A stretch of 32,646 nt of DNA from CAYMJO01 sp964391305. Lineage in GTDB: Bacteria; Patescibacteriota; CALEFQ01. Under the pieces are notes generated by a model. The model was not told the origin of the DNA. It searched no databases and worked only from the letters and a program-made list of their open reading frames with translations. Below are positions 22,397-32,322 of this stretch, piece by piece (positions within the stretch are counted from its first letter, which is position 1; each line of letters begins with the position of its first letter). Position numbers and translations under genes: made by a program. The stretch is taken from the NCBI GenBank assembly GCA_964391305.1, contig CAYMJO010000005.1, positions 1 through 32,646 on the forward strand, given 5' to 3'.

Positions 22397-23494
22397 TTAT
22401 GAATTTAGCTTTGCTATTTCTTTGACGACTTCGACGACTTCTTCAACGGTAATTTTTTCGATACATGGGACGTGTCCTTTGCAGTCTTCACTATAACATG
22501 GTGAGAATTTTGTTTTGTGAAAAAGAACTTTTCCACCGTTGAGTTTTGCCGGGCCGTCGACAACTGGATTTGTTGGCCCAAATAGCGCGATTATTGGCGT
22601 GTTTGTAGTTGATGCGATATGCAGTGCCCCTGAATCATTTCCAATAAAAAGACTGCTCCGCTCAATCAATGATTGAGAGCCGTGTATTGAGAATAATCCC
22701 GTAGAATCGGTTGTATTGCATTTAGTGCGCTTTTGCAGTTCGGTGTTAACCTCTTTATCGCTCGGTCCGCCCATTAATAATAACGTTTGAAAGCCGAAAT
22801 TATTACAAAGTTTGTCGATTAATTTGACGTATCTTTCGATTGGCCAGCGCTTCGATAATTGCTTCATGCCTGGATTTATCGCTCCCCCAGCGGCAAGTGC
22901 TGCTACTTTTTTATTTTTTAAATTATTTTTTTCAAAAAAATCTTCTGCTTTTTCTTTGTCCTCTTTTTTTATAAAAAGTTTCGGACCTGAATTTGAAATA
23001 TCTTTGATCCCGGAAGCTTTTAGTAAATCCAAATAGTGCTCTATTCTATTCTTTTTTAAAATTTTGAAGAGATGGTCTTTGTATTTTGGCAACTCAACGC
23101 TTTGCGTGAAGGATGTTTCTTTCCCATATTTTTTAAATCCGATCCTGTTTTTTGCGCCGATTTTTTTTGCGAATTTTTCCCAGAAATTAAACGGCGCAGG
23201 ACCTTGAAGTATAAAAACCGTATCGAATTTTTTGGGCTTTGTTTGCTTTATCAGTCTCGATCTTGCCCCAATTTTTTTTAAAAAAGATTTGGTTTCCCAT
23301 TCTTCAGAATTCACGACGATTATTTCATCGACGTTCGGATTATTTTCCAGAACGGCTTTTGACCAATTTCCGATGACGTAAACGATATGTGCAGTGGGGA
23401 AATTTTTTCGAAGAACTTCAAGAAACGGCGTTACGGTTATGACGTCGCCGAGAGCATCTCGCTTGATTACAAGGATTTTTTTAGGGTGAAACAT
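22397..23494 (-). CDS. GT9 (heptosyltransferase-family) glycosyltransferase
   Basis: A 365-residue GT9 protein. The N-terminal motif is intact (ILVIKRDALGDVITVTPFLEVLRKNFP), the middle has AAGGAINPGMKQLSKRWPIERYVKLI, and the donor site is NDSGALHIASTTNTPIIALFGPTNP. The Cys tail is FSPCYSEDCKGHVPCIEKITVEEV. It is the fourth GT9 in the window and the only one in the leftward operon. ATG 23494 lies inside the end of the upstream giant membrane-protein gene; the 14-base overlap suggests translational coupling, because there is no clear ribosome site of its own. Confidence 0.9.
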   Translation of the reverse strand: MFHPKKILVIKRDALGDVITVTPFLEVLRKNFPTAHIVYVIGNWSKAVLENNPNVDEIIVVNSEEWETKSFLKKIGARSRLIKQTKPKKFDTVFILQGPAPFNFWEKFAKKIGAKNRIGFKKYGKETSFTQSVELPKYKDHLFKILKKNRIEHYLDLLKASGIKDISNSGPKLFIKKEDKEKAEDFFEKNNLKNKKVAALAAGGAINPGMKQLSKRWPIERYVKLIDKLCNNFGFQTLLLMGGPSDKEVNTELQKRTKCNTTDSTGLFSIHGSQSLIERSSLFIGNDSGALHIASTTNTPIIALFGPTNPVVDGPAKLNGGKVLFHKTKFSPCYSEDCKGHVPCIEKITVEEVVEVVKEIAKLNS

Positions 23495-26400
23495 CGACTT
23501 GTTTTTTACGGTGGAACTGAAAGAGTAAAACGATTGTAAAAATTAAACCAATTCCGATTGCAATCAATGAAATTATAAGACCAATCTTAAATGGTTTCTG
23601 GCTGGAAAAGTATATGTCAAATTCATAATTGCCTTCTTTGGATATGACAAAGCCGTTTGTGACGCCGAAGGCGGGAAAATGTTCAATCTGGCTGTCTGGC
23701 AATGTAGTTCTCCATCCCTTGTCAAAAGATTCGGCAAATGTGATGATGAAGGGATCTGTAGCTTGATTGACGACAACATGAGTTTGGGTTGGCGACTTTT
23801 TCTCAAAATCTATTCGTGCGTTCACTTTTCCTTTGTCAAATATTGATTTGGGAAATACGGCTGTGGCTGTGGGCATTTGCTGTAGGCTTTCCTCGGTATA
23901 CAAGCCAATATGATTTACGCCAAAAGATGTTTCTTCGTTCCCTTTACTGGCGCTTAATTCTATCACGAGATTATTGGTATCTTCCCTTGGAATAATTTTG
24001 GAAACTATTATCATGTTTGATGTTGTGCCTTGGACATCTGAAAACAATTCATCCGTGCGTAACAAGCTTTCGTTGCTGTTATATTGCCGCACTACTCCCT
24101 TAAAATTCGAGATGTTATGGGTCTCTAAATTTAGCGCGATGAAGTAATCGCTTGTCTTGTCTATTACTATTTTGGGGGACATGACGCGGCGGTGCTTGAT
24201 TTTGGGATCTGTATTGATTTTAAATTTGCCACTTTTTTCCGAAGAAATACCGCTAGTGTCGTGAATGGTTAGTTGCCTTTCGTCAAGAAGATCGAATGCG
24301 GTTCTCGAAGCGTTTTTCAAGTCAATCGGCGTAAGTTTGCAATTCAGAGATGAGTCTGCCAGACATTCTGATCTTGCTAAGTTTTGGCCGACATTGTTAA
24401 AATAGTTAACGGAATATTTTCCTTCGGCAAGAACTGGATATTGTGTTTTTCCAATAGAGCTTCCAAAGATGTCTCCTTCAACGAATATATTTTCTTTCTC
24501 TTTGACAATTTTCGAAGTTTTTTCATATAAATCTTGGTATTTTGAAACTGGAATAATGGCGATGGCATTCACTGCGTTAAAGCCTGCCTTGTTTTCTATT
24601 AACAATTTATGTTCTCCGGGTCGAATGTTGTATTCTTCAAGCTTAATCCACTTAAACCTATTCTTTTGATTTTTTGTTTCAAGCTCGACTGTGTTTCGTG
24701 AGCGCAAGTTAAACCCAAGTTTGCCTCCTCGATGGTTTTCAAAAATTCTTGCCATTACGATATAATCATCAGGTTTCTTGACGGTAAAATTTGTAACAAA
24801 TTTGTCGGGTGGTTTATGATTATTTTTCTTTTCTACTAAAGAATATATTATATTTTGACCATAATCAAAGTCCCAATTTTCAGCGCCTATGAAATCACTG
24901 GTTACATTATGCCATTCGCCAGGATGGGCTGTTGTACTTGCAATCGCCCATTTGTCAATTGGATCGCTTTGGTGATTATTTTTTCCGGGGAAGATGAGGT
25001 AATCATCGGGAAGACCAGCGAGAACTAAATCCTGCATGTCCGTATTGTTCCAAAAAATGGCATTGGTAGATTTTAGCAGTACTTGCTGGGTCTTCGGTGA
25101 GAGTCTTTGGTCCATAAAGGAAATTACTAACTTGTGCTCTTTCATTTCGGGAATGCTGAAAATATACTTCAAATTTTCGAGTCCGCCAACGACGGTAATA
25201 TTTTTTTCATTTTTTTGAACATAGCTATATGGTTTTAAATTTTCGTAAACTGTCAGATTTTCATTAGACAGGTTGGGATTATATTCAAGACCATTGGAAT
25301 TAGATCTTAGTGCTTCTTCCTCTTTGCCAAGTTTAGTGCGATCATCGAATAAAATATCACGGCGAAATATCAAATAGCGTGTGTTAATAATATTATAATA
25401 ATGACTAAGATTGTGAACACTAGAGGGAACGCTCTGTAAATAGGAATAGAAGTGTCGAGCGAAGGAATTGTCGGGGCTGATTGACGGCAATCTCGATGAT
25501 CGACTGAAAATATTGTCGATATCGTTCCCATTGGACCATGAATACTTTTCAGCTTTCAGAGTGATTGGCAACCAGGTGACTTTGACATCCTTATTATCTT
25601 TGTAGAGCCTTTCAGTAAGTGAATAGTATGTAGCAGGCAGAGGCAGAGGGGTAAACTTTCCAAGCTCGTATTCGGGATTGGTGAATGAGAACTCTTGTTC
25701 CGTATCATGACTATAACTGATGGGTAAAAATACTGCCAGTAGAGTAATCGCAAAGATAAAAGTGCATAGAACTAAATACGAAGTTTTGGATTGACTCTTT
25801 AATTTCGGTGTTACACTTGATTTTTCTTCCCGAAGATTGTTTCCAATTGATATTTGCTTTTGGCGTGCCAAATAAATAAATGGCAATACTATCGCAAGCG
25901 CATAAGCGATTGCAAGGATTCCATTGGCTCTGTCAACATCTCTGGAAAAAATCCATGAAAACTTGCTAATTATTGGCCATGTGAAGATAACTTTGTTGGC
26001 AAAATCCGGCGCGAGTAAAATTAACAGAGATGGGACCAGGCTTAAAAAGCCTACGAAAAGAAGCGATATACCGAAAATATCTTTTTTTCTTACTCGAAGG
26101 ATAAGGTGAGCAATTAGTAATGCTGGAAAGACGAGATAAATTTCTCGAATGAAATTGCCCACTTCTCCGCCGGTGCCTCGCAGTGCTAGGAAATTGAAGA
26201 TTGAGGTTATAATAAGAGGTCTGACATTGATTTCATATGAAAGATATCCAGGGCTTGCCATCTCGGAATTGATTTTTAAATAATTATAGTTCGGGAGTAT
26301 CCAGTATAAATTAAATACGAGCAAAACTACAATCAAAAGCGCAAAAATCAGCAGTTGGCGATAGATTGCTCTTGATTGTCTTTGTGGAATCTTTGCGATT

Positions 26401-27395
26401 AGATTTATGATCAGTACAGCGATTAGCGCAATTGCCGTATATATCAAAAAGTGCGGAGATGCAAAGCTTAAAAAAGAAGCTGCAATCGCGGTTAGTATGA
26501 TATAGGGAATGCCTTGCCGGAATGTTTTAACAGCTAGTGCTTTTACGAACAATAACAGGATTAGGGGAAGAAATGCGTATCCAAGCCACAGATAAAATTG
26601 TGGTAGATGCCCGAGACTCCATGGATTAAAAATGTAGAAAAACGCCGCCAGCATTGCGCCGATCTCAATGGCTGCACTTTTTTGTTTGCAGGCTTGCTTC
26701 GCATAACTTTTTATACAAAGATATGTGGTAAACAGCGATGCCGCTATTCCAAAAAATAAAAGTCCCTTTGCCATCTGGGCAACGCTAAGTTTCCAAAGAA
26801 CTCGAATGATAACAGCCGGCAGAGTTACGAGTACTTGCAGTAATGAGCTGATGCCGCTGTAGCTACCGTATTCTTTCCATTGTGACAGAAAATTATTCAG
26901 TTCAAAATCATCATTATTGAAGGGCATGGCAAAATCTCCGTTCGAGATAATCCCGTCGGTGAATATTACGGGATTAAGAGCCACAAAGACAATGAGTGTA
27001 GTGGCAAGCAAAGCGGCTATTGTCGGAGGAATTATTAAGATATTTTTTTGCAGGCGGTAATCTTTTCTAGTGCGAAAGAAATAGGATAGCGCAATTGCGA
27101 CTACTCCAGAAGCGATAAGTACGTAAGCAATGACGCTTATCGATTGTGATATAAGGGCATTCCCCGTTCTCAAAAAGGCAATGGTAAGAGCAATGATGCC
27201 GCCACCAATCAGATATTTACCGTTGACTCTGACAGAAAATACTAATACTAAAAACGTCAGCATAAATGCCAAGTTTGTATCCAGCTTAAATAAACAAGGA
27301 CCGATAAATACACCTAACAATACCGCGTAAAACGAGAATTTTGTGTAAAGTTTATAGTCCTTTTTAATATTTTGTTGATTCATTATTTTTTTCAT
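23481..27395 (-). CDS. Giant GT-C/YfhO-like membrane protein with large extracytoplasmic domain
   Basis: The largest gene here: 1304 residues. About 12-14 helices fill the first 560 residues; a long outer region of about 700 residues follows; a single helix near the C-terminus (KIGLIISLIAIGIGLIFTIV) and a basic tail (FHRKKQ) end it. The first outer loop (IFTDGIISNGDFAMPF) has acidic residues where GT-C proteins keep theirs. In the outer part, FKWIKLEEYNIRPGEHKLLIEN resembles a carbohydrate-binding beta-sandwich, and ITFAESFDKGWRTTL with NGFVISKEGNYEFDIYF resembles the YfhO-family C-terminus. It may be a sugar transferase acting outside the membrane, with its own glycan-binding module. It overlaps both neighbours (32 bases upstream, 14 downstream). 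ATG 27383 is an alternative start. Confidence 0.8.
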   Translation of the reverse strand: MKKIMNQQNIKKDYKLYTKFSFYAVLLGVFIGPCLFKLDTNLAFMLTFLVLVFSVRVNGKYLIGGGIIALTIAFLRTGNALISQSISVIAYVLIASGVVAIALSYFFRTRKDYRLQKNILIIPPTIAALLATTLIVFVALNPVIFTDGIISNGDFAMPFNNDDFELNNFLSQWKEYGSYSGISSLLQVLVTLPAVIIRVLWKLSVAQMAKGLLFFGIAASLFTTYLCIKSYAKQACKQKSAAIEIGAMLAAFFYIFNPWSLGHLPQFYLWLGYAFLPLILLLFVKALAVKTFRQGIPYIILTAIAASFLSFASPHFLIYTAIALIAVLIINLIAKIPQRQSRAIYRQLLIFALLIVVLLVFNLYWILPNYNYLKINSEMASPGYLSYEINVRPLIITSIFNFLALRGTGGEVGNFIREIYLVFPALLIAHLILRVRKKDIFGISLLFVGFLSLVPSLLILLAPDFANKVIFTWPIISKFSWIFSRDVDRANGILAIAYALAIVLPFIYLARQKQISIGNNLREEKSSVTPKLKSQSKTSYLVLCTFIFAITLLAVFLPISYSHDTEQEFSFTNPEYELGKFTPLPLPATYYSLTERLYKDNKDVKVTWLPITLKAEKYSWSNGNDIDNIFSRSSRLPSISPDNSFARHFYSYLQSVPSSVHNLSHYYNIINTRYLIFRRDILFDDRTKLGKEEEALRSNSNGLEYNPNLSNENLTVYENLKPYSYVQKNEKNITVVGGLENLKYIFSIPEMKEHKLVISFMDQRLSPKTQQVLLKSTNAIFWNNTDMQDLVLAGLPDDYLIFPGKNNHQSDPIDKWAIASTTAHPGEWHNVTSDFIGAENWDFDYGQNIIYSLVEKKNNHKPPDKFVTNFTVKKPDDYIVMARIFENHRGGKLGFNLRSRNTVELETKNQKNRFKWIKLEEYNIRPGEHKLLIENKAGFNAVNAIAIIPVSKYQDLYEKTSKIVKEKENIFVEGDIFGSSIGKTQYPVLAEGKYSVNYFNNVGQNLARSECLADSSLNCKLTPIDLKNASRTAFDLLDERQLTIHDTSGISSEKSGKFKINTDPKIKHRRVMSPKIVIDKTSDYFIALNLETHNISNFKGVVRQYNSNESLLRTDELFSDVQGTTSNMIIVSKIIPREDTNNLVIELSASKGNEETSFGVNHIGLYTEESLQQMPTATAVFPKSIFDKGKVNARIDFEKKSPTQTHVVVNQATDPFIITFAESFDKGWRTTLPDSQIEHFPAFGVTNGFVISKEGNYEFDIYFSSQKPFKIGLIISLIAIGIGLIFTIVLLFQFHRKKQVDVSP

Positions 27396-28587
27396 TGGCT
27401 ATTTTTTCAAGATTATCGGCGACTTTGTTTAGCGAAAAAAGTGATTTCATTTTGGTTTGAGCGGCGGCTTTCATTTTTCGGAAGGCTGTCGGGTCTTGGA
27501 ATTTTAGTTTATACATATTTTTGATGGCTTCGATAAACGCGTCAATGTCCCCCGGCTTGATTAAACGGCCAGTTTTTTTATCTGTAATCATTTCGTTCGG
27601 TCCGGAAACATCAAAGGATACTACTGGTATACCACAGCTTTGCGCCTCAAGGCAAGTGTAACAAAAAGTTTCCCAGCGGGAAGTTATAATGACCAAGTCG
27701 TGCTTATTATAAAGTTTGTTCATTTTTTCTTTAGGGACAAGTCCGACATAGTCGACTTGATCTGATTTTGAGGCCAGTCTTTCAATGGGAACTTTTCCAG
27801 AACCGTCTCCTGCTATTGTAAATGATATATTGGCAAAATCATCATTGTCGATCAGGGTTGAGATAATCTTTTCTAAATAGTCAATTCCCTTTTGCTCTTC
27901 GAAGCGTCCCGCAAATAAAATTTTGAATTGGCTTGAATTTCTAGGCTCGCCGATTTTCTGAAAATCTCCCTCTTTAAGTCCGTAAGGAATCTTTTTAATC
28001 TGACTTTGCGGTCTATGCATTTTTTTTATTAAAAACTTTTTATCGAGGTCATTTGAGACTATCAAATAACGATATCCTTCCAATAAAACGCGGTAAATCC
28101 AGCTAGTATAGAAAACATTGTGAAGCTTGGCTCGGAAAGTTTTTGCATTTGGATATATTAATGAGCTGAACAGAATCAATGATTTTCGCACCCTGCGAGT
28201 CAACCAGTTTATCGTCCACATTTCGAAGACCTCGTTTTTTACAAAAACCATATCCGCTGATTGCAGAAGTTCTTTTGTCTGGCGACGTTTTTGAGTGAAT
28301 GGGAAAAAGCAAGCGGATGTTAGGTGCCATGGTTTAATTTTCTTTTCATTTGCCGCTCGCAAAGTTGGTTGCGTTTTTAAAACTTTGTGGGCTCTCTTGG
28401 TATCGGACCATGAACTGGCTCCAATGAGAGTGGCCAAGGTGACATAGATATTTAAAAGCAGTCTATAATCTCCTACATAGTAAACCTCGTGTCCTCGACG
28501 ATACATTTCATTGGCAGTATCAGACATGTAATTCTCTGCTCCGCCTTCGTAGGAGAGTCTATTTAGATTGAAAAAAATTACGCGCAT
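27364..28587 (-). CDS. Glycosyltransferase family 4 (GT-B fold)
   Basis: A cytoplasmic glycosyltransferase of about 407 residues. MRVIFFNLNRLSYEGGAENYM is the GT4 first strand with the GGAE loop. The donor domain starts at FKILFAGRFEEQKGIDYLE; the E-x7-E motif is ETFCYTCLE, followed by AQSCGIPVVSFDVSGPNEMI. The frame opens upstream to GTG 28629, which overlaps the previous stop as GTGA, a classical coupling signal, but the 14 extra residues have no family counterpart and the GAGG there touches the GTG. ATG 28587 is preferred on family alignment; the GTG remains possible. It ends inside the giant GT-C gene (32-base overlap). Confidence 0.9.
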   Translation of the reverse strand: MRVIFFNLNRLSYEGGAENYMSDTANEMYRRGHEVYYVGDYRLLLNIYVTLATLIGASSWSDTKRAHKVLKTQPTLRAANEKKIKPWHLTSACFFPFTQKRRQTKELLQSADMVFVKNEVFEMWTINWLTRRVRKSLILFSSLIYPNAKTFRAKLHNVFYTSWIYRVLLEGYRYLIVSNDLDKKFLIKKMHRPQSQIKKIPYGLKEGDFQKIGEPRNSSQFKILFAGRFEEQKGIDYLEKIISTLIDNDDFANISFTIAGDGSGKVPIERLASKSDQVDYVGLVPKEKMNKLYNKHDLVIITSRWETFCYTCLEAQSCGIPVVSFDVSGPNEMITDKKTGRLIKPGDIDAFIEAIKNMYKLKFQDPTAFRKMKAAAQTKMKSLFSLNKVADNLEKIANEKNNESTKY

Positions 28588-28625
28588 GCGTTTTTTGAAA
28601 AGTAAATTTGCATTATTTTTAAAAA

Positions 28626-29801
28626 TCACCTCTTTTTATTGTTATTGAAGCATATTTCTTGTCCTTCCAAACAGCGATAACAAGCAGGCATCTGTAGTTT
28701 TTTCTTGAGAACTCTGAACGCCGTCAATTTGGGATCGTTCCAGAGCTCTCTGAAAGATTTTTTTCTGATGTTTCCTACAAAAAACTCTTGGCAGTGATAG
28801 AGATCTCCCGTTGGGGAAATTGTCGCTGTGGAATAAGTTGATCGACAGGGCGAAAGCTTGGGATACTTTGTTGCATTGTAGAAGTTTTTGGCATCCAGAT
28901 GCGGCGGATTAAAAATGATACCGAGACTTGGATATTTTTTCTGCGCTTCTCGGTAAAGATTCTCGACGCCGGCAAAGTCAGGTTTCTTAAAATTGAAGTC
29001 GTTTGGAACTTCAAGCCCGATCATGAATTCTCCGACATTTCCTACTTTTCTTTTGAGTTCATATTGAGCCCGTTGCAGCTTGGGTGTGTAGAACATCAAG
29101 TTGCCGAATGCCACTTCGTTTATTCCAAGATCCTTAGCATGATCCAAAATGAAGTAGGAATTGCTTACAGCTTCAGGATCGATGATACTTGTTATCTTAA
29201 CGTTTGGACGAGTCAATTTATGCTTTTGCTTGTATGCGACAATTTTTTCAATGGCTTGGGTCGCTTTTTCGAAAGCTTTGGGATAGCGGCGGTAATAATT
29301 GTGGTATTCTGGCGGGCCATCAATTGAAAATGAAATAAAATCCAAGCCGTAATTGCACAATTCCTCGATTTTTTTGTCGTTCAGAACACTGCCGTTTGTT
29401 GTCATCGCCGCTATCATTCGTCGCTTTTTGACATGACGAATCAATTCGAAGAGATCCGGACGCAGAGTCGGTTCTCCTCCGCAAAAATAGACAACCGGCC
29501 GAAAAAATTTTCCCAATTGGTCGATTACTCCTTTCCATTCACTAGTTGAAAGCTCTTTGTAGTCTTTTCGAAAGTTGGGGTTTTCTGTCAGTTGTCTTGT
29601 CAATTGAGGCGAGTTCGAGGAACATTTTTCACAGCCAAAATTGCACCGTTTGGTAACGATCAATGTTGCTTGTTCGGGAAACAAAGCATAACCAGATTTT
29701 CCCCACCAGTAATCTAGAGGAAACCACCTTCTAGCTTGTTGCACAATCAGCCATGGCAGAGATGCAAAATTGTTGCGAGCTATATTAAAATATTTTTTCA
29801 T
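28626..29801 (-). CDS. Radical SAM/SPASM protein
   Basis: A 391-residue radical SAM enzyme counting from ATG 29801. The cluster motif is CNFGCEKC at residues 53-60, in LIVTKRCNFGCEKCSS. FCGGEPTLRPDLFELI and DFISFSIDGPPEYHNYY are the usual second and third core elements. The C-terminal SPASM-type auxiliary cluster region begins at CRSTYSTATISPTGDLYHC and ends with CYRCLEGQEIC. SPASM enzymes often modify peptides or sugars; the family alone does not name the substrate. GTG 29846 would add 15 residues and overlap the upstream gene; ATG 29801, 23 bases after that gene, is simpler. It is one of four radical SAM genes in the operon. Confidence 0.87.
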   Translation of the reverse strand: MKKYFNIARNNFASLPWLIVQQARRWFPLDYWWGKSGYALFPEQATLIVTKRCNFGCEKCSSNSPQLTRQLTENPNFRKDYKELSTSEWKGVIDQLGKFFRPVVYFCGGEPTLRPDLFELIRHVKKRRMIAAMTTNGSVLNDKKIEELCNYGLDFISFSIDGPPEYHNYYRRYPKAFEKATQAIEKIVAYKQKHKLTRPNVKITSIIDPEAVSNSYFILDHAKDLGINEVAFGNLMFYTPKLQRAQYELKRKVGNVGEFMIGLEVPNDFNFKKPDFAGVENLYREAQKKYPSLGIIFNPPHLDAKNFYNATKYPKLSPCRSTYSTATISPTGDLYHCQEFFVGNIRKKSFRELWNDPKLTAFRVLKKKLQMPACYRCLEGQEICFNNNKKR

Positions 29802-29824
29802 GTACTTGTTTATAATTTCTGGTT

Positions 29825-31243
29825 CTAAAATTTTGCCAAAGCCCACTTGGCGCCTTTTTTAATATCGCCCATTTGAATTCCTCTTTTCATAACAGCCGCG
29901 AAGCTTGTACGAACAGTGCGCAAGAAGAAATGAGGATGATACATTCTGCAGGTCTTTTTATCAACTTTCCAGCCGTCTTTTTTCATTTCATCTATGAAAA
30001 ACCAGAGCCCTTTCACAACATCCTTTGCTGAAAGCCACGGTGTACTGATCACCGAAGTATACTTGTCGTTGTACTTTGTATAGTCTTCTGTCACAAGCCA
30101 TCCATTTTTTTTACAAGTTTCATAAAAGCCCGTTGCTGGCCAAGGTGTGGCAATACTCAATTCTATAGTTGAGGCATTAAGCGTTTTTGCATATGACACG
30201 CTTTTTACAATGTCTTCTTTTTTTTCTCCGGGAATTCCAATCATAAACCAACTGCCCGTTCCAATCCCGCTTTTGACCGTCATGTCTATGACTTTTCTTG
30301 TCTGATCAAGATTGATTCCTTTTTTTAAAATATCGTTTAGAATATGCTCGGATCCAGATTCGATGCCATATCCGATAAAAACACACCCAGCCCTTTTAAG
30401 ATATGTCAAAACTTCTTTGTTTACTTGGTCGGTTCTGCCATTACAGCTGAAAGTAATTTTGAGTTTTCTATTTATTATTTCTTTACAAAGATTAATAGTC
30501 CATTTCGGTGGTCCCGCTAATTCGGAATCGGAGAAGGTGAAATGCTTGACGCCGTATCTTTTGATGTTCTCTTCCAGCTCGTCAACGACTTTTTCGACTT
30601 TTCTAATACGGTAAGGAGCAATCAAATCCAAGCCCGGTTTGCAGTTGGTGCATTTAAAAGGACATCCCCTCGTCGCAATAATATCTCCATAGGCCGTTTT
30701 TTTGTCTGGGTAATTTGTAACATCAAATAAATCCTTTGCTGGAAATGGTAATGTGTCTAAATCTTTCAGGATTGGGCGAGGAGGGTTCTTTACAATTTTG
30801 CCCAAACTATTCTTGAAAGCAAGCCCCTTAATTTTATCGAAACTTCGTCCTTCGGCAACCGCTCGACAGATGTCGCGCATCGTGTACTCGCCCTCTCCAT
30901 ATATAGCGACGTCTATTTCTTTTTTTGTAATTATCTTTTCCGGTTCAGCTGTCGCATGGGCTCCTCCCGCAACTATAATTGCCTTGGAATTTTCCTTGAT
31001 AGTTTTTATAGTATTCAGGGCATCGGGAAACATTGAACTTGTTATTGTAATACCAATCACGTCAAATTTGGAAAAGTCGATTTTCTTGATGTCCTCTTGT
31101 TGAAGATTAAAACATGACACATCAAAACCATCCTCTCGCAAAACTGCCCCTATGTACGCGAGATTGAGAGGAATTGAGTTTTGGACGAGCCCGACATGGA
31201 ATTCCGGCATAACGAGGGCTATTTTTGGGCTTGTTTTTGTCAT
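29825..31243 (-). CDS. B12-binding-domain radical SAM protein
   Basis: A 472-residue enzyme from ATG 31243. The N-terminal B12-binding-type domain (PKIALVMPEFHVG, SIPLNLAYIGAVLREDGFDV, AGGAHATAEPEKI, YGEGEYTMRDI) is well conserved. The radical SAM core has CPFKCTNC in ATRGCPFKCTNCKPG, then FTFSDSELAGPPKW, GCVFIGYGIESGSEHI and WFMIGIPGEKKEDIV. It belongs to the same broad family as the 469-residue protein but is not a close copy. The substrate is unknown. GTG 31264 would overlap the previous gene by 16 bases; ATG 31243 leaves 5 bases. Probably cotranscribed with both neighbours. Confidence 0.88.
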   Translation of the reverse strand: MTKTSPKIALVMPEFHVGLVQNSIPLNLAYIGAVLREDGFDVSCFNLQQEDIKKIDFSKFDVIGITITSSMFPDALNTIKTIKENSKAIIVAGGAHATAEPEKIITKKEIDVAIYGEGEYTMRDICRAVAEGRSFDKIKGLAFKNSLGKIVKNPPRPILKDLDTLPFPAKDLFDVTNYPDKKTAYGDIIATRGCPFKCTNCKPGLDLIAPYRIRKVEKVVDELEENIKRYGVKHFTFSDSELAGPPKWTINLCKEIINRKLKITFSCNGRTDQVNKEVLTYLKRAGCVFIGYGIESGSEHILNDILKKGINLDQTRKVIDMTVKSGIGTGSWFMIGIPGEKKEDIVKSVSYAKTLNASTIELSIATPWPATGFYETCKKNGWLVTEDYTKYNDKYTSVISTPWLSAKDVVKGLWFFIDEMKKDGWKVDKKTCRMYHPHFFLRTVRTSFAAVMKRGIQMGDIKKGAKWALAKF

Positions 31244-31248
31244 AAAAT

Positions 31249-32322
31249 TTATTGAAAAAGCCACCAGACCGAACGATAGTCACAGTCTCGGCATAATCCT
31301 ATATCCATTTTGCCTGTCAAGTGATTGCGCCGGAGGCGATTAAGCGCATCGCCTTGCCAAATTTCTTTAAGGGAAGATTTGTTAGCGTTTCCTACCGTCA
31401 TGACTGCCTCGTAATCTTGGCAGCAAGCAGACACTTCTCCATTCCAGTTTATAAGCAGATCTGTCCAAAGAAAACGGCAAGGTTCTCTCTTTACCTTTGA
31501 TCTCGATTTTTTTGAATGAAAGCTTCTTTTTTTTGCTTCTCCATCATAGCTTCCTCCCCAAGCATGAGGTGTGGTTATATTCACACGATCGGCTAACTTT
31601 TCCCATTTGGAAATGAAAAGTTTTGTTTCTCCTTTATTATTTGCAGTCTCTATCATATCGACAACCACAATGGGCTTCTTTTTGCCAAGTTTGTTTCTAA
31701 TCGATATAAATTTTTCTATATTTTTTACTATTTTATCGAGATTGGATACTGGCCTCATTTTCTCGTATGTTTTTTTATAAAAAGCGTCCAGGCTGAAGCT
31801 TATCTCATCAATCCCCGACAAAATTATTTCCTTTGCTCTATCCGGCGTCATAAGAGAAGCATTGGAACTTGTGCCGACAGAAGGAATTCCCTTTGATTTT
31901 GCATATTTCACCCGTGCGGCGAAGTCTTTATCTAGCAATGGTTCTCCAAAGCCGTGCAGTCCTATTTTTTTCACTTTCATCTCGGCACATTGATCTATAA
32001 TTTTTATAAAAAGTTTTTCTTCCATCACGCCTTGTTCTCTTTTCATAATATCATGTGGACACATTGCGCATTTGTAGTTGCACTTGTTCGTATTTTCAAT
32101 CACAACGATGTTTGGTGTTTTTTTGTAAGTGCGTATAACTCGCTCGATGTGCCGGTCTTGAAGTTTTTGATAGATCGAATTGTTGACAAACCAAGATGAA
32201 TTGAGAAGATGCATTCCCATTTTCTTGGTTAGGCTGTTATAAAAAAGTAGTGAATACAAACGCCGCCGCAGGCTTTCTGAGGAAGTGTTCTCTTCTCTTT
32301 TATTAATAATCTTATTTTCCAT
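31249..32322 (-). CDS. Radical SAM/SPASM protein
   Basis: A 357-residue enzyme from ATG 32322. The cluster motif is CNYKCAMC (residues 81-88), in IENTNKCNYKCAMCPHD. GLHGFGEPLLDKDF and GIDEISFSLDAFYKKTYEK mark the core. The SPASM-type end is CRFLWTDLLINWNGEVSACCQDY, then GNANKSSLKEIW and CRDCDYRS. The long N-terminal part (about 70 residues before the core, with a hydrophobic SLLFYNSL patch) is unusual. ATG 32322 overlaps the end of the upstream methyltransferase gene by 11 bases (TATGGAAAATAA); ATG 32361 is a longer alternative overlapping by 50. The short overlap is the more typical arrangement. Confidence 0.87.
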   Translation of the reverse strand: MENKIINKREENTSSESLRRRLYSLLFYNSLTKKMGMHLLNSSWFVNNSIYQKLQDRHIERVIRTYKKTPNIVVIENTNKCNYKCAMCPHDIMKREQGVMEEKLFIKIIDQCAEMKVKKIGLHGFGEPLLDKDFAARVKYAKSKGIPSVGTSSNASLMTPDRAKEIILSGIDEISFSLDAFYKKTYEKMRPVSNLDKIVKNIEKFISIRNKLGKKKPIVVVDMIETANNKGETKLFISKWEKLADRVNITTPHAWGGSYDGEAKKRSFHSKKSRSKVKREPCRFLWTDLLINWNGEVSACCQDYEAVMTVGNANKSSLKEIWQGDALNRLRRNHLTGKMDIGLCRDCDYRSVWWLFQ

